NCBI GenBank assembly: GCA_012798935.1
Contig: JAAZMG010000121.1
Location: forward strand, 1 to 10,857
Source: Tissierellia bacterium
GTDB lineage: Bacteria; Bacillota; Clostridia; Tissierellales; Tepidimicrobiaceae
DNA: 10,857 nucleotides
Direction of reading: 5' to 3'
Shown here: piece after piece, positions 7,124-10,857 of the stretch
Layout of the letters: each line of letters begins with the position of its first letter
Position numbering within the stretch: the stretch's first letter is position 1
The notes under the pieces: model-generated
Database searches by the model: none
Seen by the model: only the letters and a program-made list of their open reading frames with translations
What the model was told of the DNA's origin: nothing
Program-made: the position numbers and the translations under genes

Positions 7124-7456
7124 TTAATCTACTATGGCTTCATCAATAGTTTGATATACTTTCATTAACTTTAACAATCCAGACATTTTTAATATCCTTT
7201 CTATATAGGAACTTGTACTAACAATTGATATACTTCCCCCTTGTTCCCTGCAGCTTTTATATCTTCCCATTATCAATCCAATCCCAGAACTATCCATAAA
7301 GTTTAAACCTCTTAAATCTAATACCATGTTTAATAAATTATTATTATAGTATTGTTGGTCTATTTTTTTTCTTACATTCTCAGATGTATGGTGATCTAGT
7401 TCTCCTTGTAATGTAACAATCAAATAATCCTTTATAATATCTGTTGAGATTTGCAA
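7124..7456 (-). CDS. spoIIAA: Anti-sigma-F factor antagonist SpoIIAA
   Basis: STAS-domain anti-anti-sigma factor. In its unphosphorylated form it displaces SpoIIAB from sigma-F, and SpoIIE phosphatase resets it. The 110 residues contain GELDHHTSE (18-26) and the phosphorylation motif FMDSSGIG, with Ser56 at the position of Bacillus Ser58. The start is TTG at 7454-7456: no upstream ATG is available in frame, AGGAGG lies about seven bases before it, and the N-terminus aligns with the family. A weak start codon with a very strong ribosome binding site may set the SpoIIAA to SpoIIAB ratio. It is the first gene of the operon behind a sigma-H-type promoter. Unlike Bacillus, no dacF precedes it. Confidence 0.96.
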   Translation of the reverse strand: MQISTDIIKDYLIVTLQGELDHHTSENVRKKIDQQYYNNNLLNMVLDLRGLNFMDSSGIGLIMGRYKSCREQGGSISIVSTSSYIERILKMSGLLKLMKVYQTIDEAIVD

Positions 7457-7486
7457 ATTATCCCCTCCTAGAGTATATTCTATATC

Positions 7487-7516
7487 TATTTCTATTTAAG
7501 AGGCCTATTATCCTTC
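7487..7516 (-). promoter_or_regulatory. Sigma-H-type promoter of the spoIIA operon
   Basis: On the minus strand GAAGGATAA (7508-7516) fits the sigma-H -35 consensus RnAGGAWWW at every position. After a 12-base spacer, ATAGAAATA (7487-7495) fits the -10 consensus RnnGAATWW with one mismatch. Transcription would start near 7480, leaving a leader of about 24 bases with AGGAGG in it. Sigma-H control of spoIIA is established in Bacillus. A second GAAT lies at about 7477-7480 but the spacing is too long. I see no consensus Spo0A box just upstream. Confidence 0.72.
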
Positions 7517-7541
7517 ATAGAAAAACAACTACTTTTGTTGT

Positions 7542-7574
7542 AAAAAGAAAAAAAGAGTCTAAAAAGACTCTTTT
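7542..7574 (-). terminator. Intrinsic terminator after folD
   Basis: A 10-bp perfect stem, AAAAGAGTCT (7551-7560) and AGACTCTTTT (7565-7574), has a four-base loop. On the minus strand it runs straight into a long T-rich tract (7542-7554). It lies 35 bases after the folD stop and before the spoIIA promoter, so it should end the nlpC-PAP2-folD transcript and shield spoIIA. A weaker 5-bp hairpin follows at 7525-7541. Confidence 0.9.
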
Positions 7575-7609
7575 CCCAATATATAGTGAATTCTATCCCT
7601 AATATTTAA

Positions 7610-8455
7610 TTAAATATTTTTGCATGCTAAAACTACATGACTTAATAATATAGAAGTCGTAACACTCCCTACCCCACCAGGAACTGGAGTGATTTTACTT
7701 ACTATAGGTGACACTTTATCATAATCGGCATCTCCACTTAGTTTCTTGTTTTCGTCTAAACTTACTCCTACATCAATAACAATGGAATCTTCGTCAAAAT
7801 ATTTTTCATCAAAGAATTTAGCTCTCCCTAAAGCAACTACTACTACATCAGCATTCCTTGTTATTTCATCTAAATTCTTGGTCCTTGAATGGCAAATAGT
7901 GACAGTAGCATTTTCTTTTAATAGCATCATAGTCAAAGGTTTACCCACAACCATACTTCTATTTACAACTACTACATTTTTCCCTTCTAAAGGTATTTCA
8001 TAATATTTAAGTATCTCCATAGCGGCTTTAGGTGTGCAAGGCGCAAATCCATCCATATTCCCTTCAAATATCTTTTCTAGATTTAAAGGATGCATACAGT
8101 CCACATCCTTTAAAGGGCTTATAGCATTTCTAACTACTTCTTCATCAATATGTTTTGGTAAGGGCCTAAACACCAATATTCCCGAAATCTCCTTGTTGTC
8201 ATTTAACTCCTCAATTAGCTCTACTAATTCCTCTGTTTCAATGTTTACATCTTTTTTAAATACTTTAGATTTAATACCTATATTATCACAGTTTTTTATA
8301 ATGCTTTTTTCATAAGAAATGTCCCCTGGGTTGTCACCTAATCTAACAATTCCCAAGGTAGGCACCTTGTTTCCTTTTGCTAATTCCTCAATATCCTTCC
8401 TCATGTTATCCTTAATACTAGAAGCCACAGCCTTACCCTTTAGTAATTCTACCAT
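7610..8455 (-). CDS. folD: Divergent FolD-like methylenetetrahydrofolate dehydrogenase (cyclohydrolase doubtful)
   Basis: Tetrahydrofolate dehydrogenase/cyclohydrolase family protein (281 aa, full length), a cytosolic enzyme of one-carbon metabolism that interconverts methylene-, methenyl- and formyl-tetrahydrofolate. The family frame is complete: GDNPGDISYEKS (40-51), GILVFRPLP (92-100), KDVDCMHP (116-123), PCTPKAAMEIL, the nucleotide-binding VVVNRSMVVGKP (162-173) and ITPVPGGVGSVT (255-266). Key residues differ. Aligning YEKSIIKNC with the usual YVxSKxKAC keeps Tyr48 but puts Ile52 at the catalytic lysine, and the usual VQLPLP glutamine is Phe96. The Asp of DVD is kept. In related enzymes that lysine is needed for cyclohydrolase activity. 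AAGGAGG stands seven bases before the ATG. Family membership is sure; bifunctionality is not. Confidence 0.9.
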   Translation of the reverse strand: MVELLKGKAVASSIKDNMRKDIEELAKGNKVPTLGIVRLGDNPGDISYEKSIIKNCDNIGIKSKVFKKDVNIETEELVELIEELNDNKEISGILVFRPLPKHIDEEVVRNAISPLKDVDCMHPLNLEKIFEGNMDGFAPCTPKAAMEILKYYEIPLEGKNVVVVNRSMVVGKPLTMMLLKENATVTICHSRTKNLDEITRNADVVVVALGRAKFFDEKYFDEDSIVIDVGVSLDENKKLSGDADYDKVSPIVSKITPVPGGVGSVTTSILLSHVVLACKNI

Positions 8456-8529
8456 TCTCTTTCCTCCTTTAATTTTTATATAATTTTACATAACTCCCTT
8501 TTAGGTCCTATTCTTTAACAAGTTTACAC

Positions 8530-9102
8530 TTACAAAATACTTACAGCAACTAAAGTAGAGCCAATTCCTACAAAAGTCCCTATAATCAATTCTCCTAAAG
8601 TATGTCTGTCTAGATTTATTCTAGCCCAAAATATCACAGGAATTAATAGATACAACCATAGCATATTAGTCCCAATTAAATTAATCAATAAAGTAATAGG
8701 TCCAGAAATACCACAGGCATGCCCACTTGCCTTGATTTTTAATCCTTTATTTATAAAAGACAAAGATGCTCCAGAAAAAAGATAAGCCATAAATATTTTC
8801 TTAACAAATATAGGCGCATGAAACAAAAATGTAAGAAATGTACCTAATACATAGCTAATAAGAGCTATAATAAAGGCTAATCTTCTTTCTCCCCTTCTCC
8901 CTTGTTCCCTTGATGCTGGTATTGTTCTATGAAGAGGATAAGCTAGGAGTGGTAATATGGTTAAAAAAACGATAGAATATATAAGCCATCCACCCCTTGC
9001 AAAACATTCCCCCTTATAAAGGAAAGACAGTAGTATAGTAAAAAAGGCTACCATTGGTACTACTGTCAAAAGACTAATTGCTTTAGCTATTTTCCTTTTC
9101 AT
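8530..9102 (-). CDS. PAP2-family membrane phosphatase-like protein
   Basis: Integral membrane protein (190 aa, five or six hydrophobic segments) with the marks of the PAP2 phosphatase superfamily. These are KASGHACG with His128 (motif 2, usually PSGH) and ARINLDRHTLGE with Arg161, His167 and Glu171 (motif 3, usually SRxxxxxHxxxD). A basic loop, ASREQGRRGERR (63-74), takes the place of motif 1. Members act on lipid phosphates such as undecaprenyl pyrophosphate or phosphatidic acid; the substrate here is unknown. I prefer the ATG at 9102, which has AAGGGG ten bases upstream, over an in-frame TTG at 9135 without a ribosome site. It follows the NlpC/P60 gene by 41 bases with no terminator between them, so both are probably cotranscribed. 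The altered motif residues leave activity open. Confidence 0.8.
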   Translation of the reverse strand: MKRKIAKAISLLTVVPMVAFFTILLSFLYKGECFARGGWLIYSIVFLTILPLLAYPLHRTIPASREQGRRGERRLAFIIALISYVLGTFLTFLFHAPIFVKKIFMAYLFSGASLSFINKGLKIKASGHACGISGPITLLINLIGTNMLWLYLLIPVIFWARINLDRHTLGELIIGTFVGIGSTLVAVSIL

Positions 9103-9143
9103 AATAAACCATCCCCTTAAATATAGATGTAACAAATAGCTAA

Positions 9144-10193
9144 TTATTTAATAATCCTTCTTGCTGTAACATATCTTGGTTTGTACCAATATGGATCATC
9201 AATAGGGGTTATAATAACTTTGGCAGCTTTTCCTGAAGATGCATGTATCATTTGCCCATCGCCTATATACAATCCTACATGACCAATATTAGGTCCTGAT
9301 GCCTTAAAAAACACTAGATCCCCAGGGATTAGTTCAGATTTTTTAACTGGTGTCCCGTTTTTAGCCTGATCTTTGGAAACTCTATTTAATTCTATTCCAG
9401 CACTATTTAAGTATAATGAATATGTTAACCCTGAACAATCATAGTTATCTGGTCCTATACCTCCACTTCTATAGGGTTTCCCTAATGCCTTATGAGCATC
9501 TTGAACCACTGCATTAAGCCTTAATGTTCGTCTTGATAAGCCAGATCTAGAAGTGGCTTGTTTACTACCCTTTAAACTAATATAATCTTTTGGAACTTGA
9601 AACTCTCGTCCTTTTTCGTCAATAATAGTGAAATTATTGTCTTTAAAATTTTTAATTAAAACAATTTCACCTTTGGCCAATACATAATATGTATTATTTT
9701 TCCCCTTTATGGTTTTGTCAACCTTTGAACTACCTGCTGTAATAAACTCTTCTTTGTTTTTTATTTCCAATTTTTTTAACAATATGTAACCTTTAATGTT
9801 GTCAGATGTAGTAAATAGTCCATATAATCCTTGCATACTATCTAATTTAACTTCATCTCCAATACTTAAATTTTTAATAGTTGTACCATTAGGTTTGTCC
9901 ATTAGTTTAGTATTTTGCTCTTTTACTATGTATATATTTGAATTTTTTTCTGTTCTTAATAATACATCCTTTTTAACTTTATATTTTTGATCACCTTTCT
10001 TTACTGTAAAATCCCTTTCCCTCTCTTTTAAAATATCAACAGATTCTCCAGCTTTGAAAGTCATTTCACAGCCGTTCTCTTTGGCAGCAACAAACTCCTC
10101 TACAAATACTCCTGTATCTTTGAAACTTAATATTCCTATTAAAATAAGCACAATAATAGTTGTCAGAGCGGACTTTCTCCTTCTAATAAACAA
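9144..10193 (-). CDS. Secreted or membrane-anchored NlpC/P60 peptidoglycan hydrolase with SH3-like repeats
   Basis: Cysteine peptidase that cuts stem peptides of peptidoglycan, probably at gamma-glutamyl linkages as is usual for the family. A basic start (FIRRRKS) and one hydrophobic segment (TTIIVLILIGILSF) form a signal anchor or signal peptide. About 180 residues of beta-rich SH3-like segments follow (three apparent units, one with NTKLMDKPNGTTIKNLSIGD). The C-terminal catalytic domain has NYDCSGL (Cys253), GHVGLYIG (His305) and MIHASSG (His317). I choose the TTG at 10193, eight bases after AAGGGG; the upstream GTG at 10202 overlaps that site and cannot use it. A sigma-A promoter and a WalR-type box stand upstream, fitting a cell-wall hydrolase. 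The domain call is firm. Confidence 0.92.
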   Translation of the reverse strand: MFIRRRKSALTTIIVLILIGILSFKDTGVFVEEFVAAKENGCEMTFKAGESVDILKERERDFTVKKGDQKYKVKKDVLLRTEKNSNIYIVKEQNTKLMDKPNGTTIKNLSIGDEVKLDSMQGLYGLFTTSDNIKGYILLKKLEIKNKEEFITAGSSKVDKTIKGKNNTYYVLAKGEIVLIKNFKDNNFTIIDEKGREFQVPKDYISLKGSKQATSRSGLSRRTLRLNAVVQDAHKALGKPYRSGGIGPDNYDCSGLTYSLYLNSAGIELNRVSKDQAKNGTPVKKSELIPGDLVFFKASGPNIGHVGLYIGDGQMIHASSGKAAKVIITPIDDPYWYKPRYVTARRIIK

Positions 10194-10244
10194 TATCAAC
10201 ACCCCTTTTAAGTTTCTAAAACTATTAATGTCTATTTATTCTAT

Positions 10245-10273
10245 ATTATAGTATATATCTATTTTTCTATCAA
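10245..10273 (-). promoter_or_regulatory. Sigma-A promoter of the NlpC/P60 operon
   Basis: On the minus strand TTGATA (10268-10273), a 17-base spacer and a perfect TATAAT (10245-10250) form a near-consensus housekeeping promoter. Transcription would begin near 10238, giving a leader of about 45 bases to the TTG start. No other gene start lies closer. Confidence 0.85.
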
Positions 10274-10279
10274 TAAAAA

Positions 10280-10296
10280 GTTACAAATTTGTTACA
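10280..10296 (-). promoter_or_regulatory. WalR (YycF)-type binding site
   Basis: On the minus strand the site reads TGTAAC-AAATT-TGTAAC, two direct hexamers 11 bases apart. This matches the WalR consensus TGTWAH-N5-TGTWAH (defined in Bacillus subtilis and Staphylococcus aureus) at every position. It ends six bases upstream of the -35 element of a peptidoglycan hydrolase gene, the usual placement for activated targets. Binding is inferred. Confidence 0.7.
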
Positions 10297-10341
10297 AAAA
10301 CTTAGAATACCCTATAATTTATAAATTATAGGGTATTCTAA
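10296..10341 (-). terminator. Terminator after the ferredoxin gene, a 40-bp perfect palindrome
   Basis: Bases 10302-10341 form a perfect palindrome with 20-base arms (left arm starts TTAGAATACCC). On the minus strand it is followed by G and five T residues (10296-10300), six bases after the ferredoxin stop region begins. It would end the ferredoxin transcript and separate it from the hydrolase promoter. The stem is unusually long, with no unpaired loop beyond the geometric minimum, and its T tract borders the WalR-type box. Confidence 0.8.
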
Positions 10342-10347
10342 TAAATT

Positions 10348-10536
10348 CTATTCTACAGTAATAGCATCTACCGGACAAGATTCTTCCGCTTCCTTTGCTG
10401 AATCTATCAAATTATCGTCTATTTCTTCGTCTATGGCCACTGCTAAACCATCATCATCCATACTAAATACTTCAGGGCAAATACTTGGGCATAGACCACA
10501 ACCAATACAAATCTCTTTATCCACTGCTGCCTTCAT
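10348..10536 (-). CDS. Small single-cluster [4Fe-4S] ferredoxin
   Basis: Soluble electron carrier of 62 residues. The cluster ligands are Cys10, Cys13 and Cys16 (CIGCGLC) and Cys54 in SCPVDAI, the pattern of one-cluster ferredoxins such as that of Thermotoga maritima. Cys20 in PSICP is also present, but the cysteine that pairs with it in the Thermotoga protein is Ser46 here, so no disulfide is expected. The protein is very acidic (SMDDDG, DEEIDDN). AGGAGG stands eight bases before the ATG. It appears to be a single-gene unit between the transporter gene and a strong terminator. The partner enzyme cannot be told from the neighbours. Confidence 0.94.
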   Translation of the reverse strand: MKAAVDKEICIGCGLCPSICPEVFSMDDDGLAVAIDEEIDDNLIDSAKEAEESCPVDAITVE

Positions 10537-10570
10537 AGTAAAATCCTCCTATAATTAATTTTTATATATT

Positions 10571-10588
10571 GTATATTAATTAATATAC
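10571..10588. repeat. 18-bp AT-only palindrome upstream of the ferredoxin gene
   Basis: GTATATTAATTAATATAC is a perfect palindrome in the 75-base gap between the transporter stop and the ferredoxin start. The gap is almost all A and T, so chance symmetry is likely, but it sits where an operator or part of a promoter would lie. I found no convincing -35/-10 pair nearby, and no other feature in the gap. Confidence 0.4.
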
Positions 10589-10611
10589 CCATATATATTA
10601 CTAGATTTGTT

Positions 10612-10857
10612 TTATTCTATATTGTTCAACTCAGGCTCTACATGAATCATACAATGTTTAACATCTTCAATAGCATACTCTATTAGATCGTGTACTCTTT
10701 CTGCTACATCATGACCTTCTGTTACAGTAATATTACCATCTACCGTTATGGCAATATCTACATATATTTTATTGCCAAAAATTCTTGTTTTTAAATTTTT
10801 TATATCTTTAACTTCCTTAACAGATAAAGTTATTTCCCTTATTTTTTCTATAATCTC
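10612..10857 (-). CDS. Cation diffusion facilitator transporter, C-terminal domain (N-terminus outside the window)
   Basis: The minus-strand frame is open to the window edge and gives the last 81 residues, ending in TAA at 10612-10614. The sequence fits the cytoplasmic dimerisation domain of CDF metal transporters: VKDIKNLKTRIFGNKIYVD, a beta strand IAITVDGNITVTEGHDVAERV, a helix DLIEYAIEDV, and a closing KHCMIHVEPE strand with metal-binding-type His residues. CDF proteins export Zn, Mn, Fe or similar divalent ions by proton exchange. The transmembrane half, which would decide the metal, is not in the window. The ferredoxin gene follows 75 bases downstream with no terminator that I can see. 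Confidence 0.88.
   Translation of the reverse strand, partial: EIIEKIREITLSVKEVKDIKNLKTRIFGNKIYVDIAITVDGNITVTEGHDVAERVHDLIEYAIEDVKHCMIHVEPELNNIE

Noticed and set aside
7525..7541. Second terminator hairpin (ACAAC/GTTGT) before the spoIIA promoter
   Set aside because: It has only a 5-bp stem with a 7-base loop. It may back up the main terminator but is too weak to call alone.
7746..8315. Two plus-strand open frames opposite folD
   Set aside because: They are Ser/Thr/Phe-rich with no recognisable domain, and are fully antisense to a well-supported gene.
7610..8455. FolD as a decaying pseudogene
   Set aside because: The frame is intact, full length and has a strong ribosome site. The nucleotide-binding and folate-site blocks are well kept, so the changed residues look like a stable variant.
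8456..8529. Riboswitch or separate promoter ahead of folD
   Set aside because: The gap is 74 bases of AT-rich DNA with no clear -35/-10 pair and no folded RNA motif that I can recognise.
9103..9135. TTG start for the PAP2 gene
   Set aside because: No ribosome site precedes it, and AAGGGG lies inside that extension ahead of the ATG at 9102.
10194..10202. GTG start for the NlpC/P60 gene
   Set aside because: The GTG overlaps the AAGGGG ribosome site. The TTG at 10193 has the right spacing.
9796..10251. Two plus-strand open frames opposite the NlpC/P60 gene
   Set aside because: They are low-complexity shadow translations; one runs through the sigma-A promoter of the real gene.
1..10857. CRISPR arrays, insertion sequences, tRNA or rRNA genes
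   Set aside because: No regularly spaced repeats, transposase-like frames, terminal inverted repeats with target duplications, or RNA-gene signatures were seen on either strand.

Overview
The window comes from a low-GC, endospore-forming member of the Bacillota. The evidence is an AT-rich sequence with many A/T-ending codons, strong AGGAGG-type ribosome binding sites, U-tailed intrinsic terminators, and the sporulation clusters spoIIA (spoIIAA-spoIIAB-sigF) and spoVA side by side. An anaerobic clostridium of the Tissierellales type is my guess, from the divergent FolD and the small 2[Cys-rich]-free single-cluster ferredoxin; that placement is inference. No mobile element, CRISPR array, tRNA or rRNA was seen. 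The region is chromosomal housekeeping and sporulation DNA, and all genes except the first are on the minus strand.

Layout from left to right. (1) 1-2673 (+): the 3' part of a class A penicillin-binding protein, with its N-terminus cut off by the window edge. It converges on the spoVA operon across a hairpin that serves both strands and contains both stop codons. (2) 2687-5760 (-): the spoVA operon, read spoVAA-AB-AC-AD-AEb. A 54-residue membrane or lipoprotein-like ORF (5596-5760) precedes it and overlaps the spoVAA start. (3) 5761-5903: a non-coding gap holding the sigF terminator, a 9-bp dyad and presumably the spoVA promoter. (4) 5904-7456 (-): spoIIAA, spoIIAB and sigF, driven by a good sigma-H-type promoter at 7487-7516 and insulated from folD by a strong terminator. 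(5) 7610-10193 (-): a probable three-gene unit of an NlpC/P60 peptidoglycan hydrolase, a PAP2-family membrane phosphatase and a divergent folD. A consensus sigma-A promoter lies upstream, immediately preceded by an exact match to the WalR (YycF) binding consensus. (6) 10348-10536 (-): a small ferredoxin ending in a 40-bp perfect palindrome that acts as a terminator. (7) 10612-10857 (-): the C-terminal end of a cation diffusion facilitator transporter.

How the genes work together. At the onset of sporulation, sigma-H would transcribe spoIIA. SpoIIAB holds sigma-F inactive until dephosphorylated SpoIIAA releases it in the forespore. Later, SpoVA proteins form the dipicolinic-acid channel of the forespore membrane. 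The PBP and the NlpC/P60 enzyme build and cut peptidoglycan; the WalR box suggests the latter is tied to cell-wall homeostasis.

The points most worth a second look are: the small ORF coupled to spoVAA; the FolD that has lost the catalytic lysine and glutamine of the family; and the WalR box in front of the hydrolase operon.
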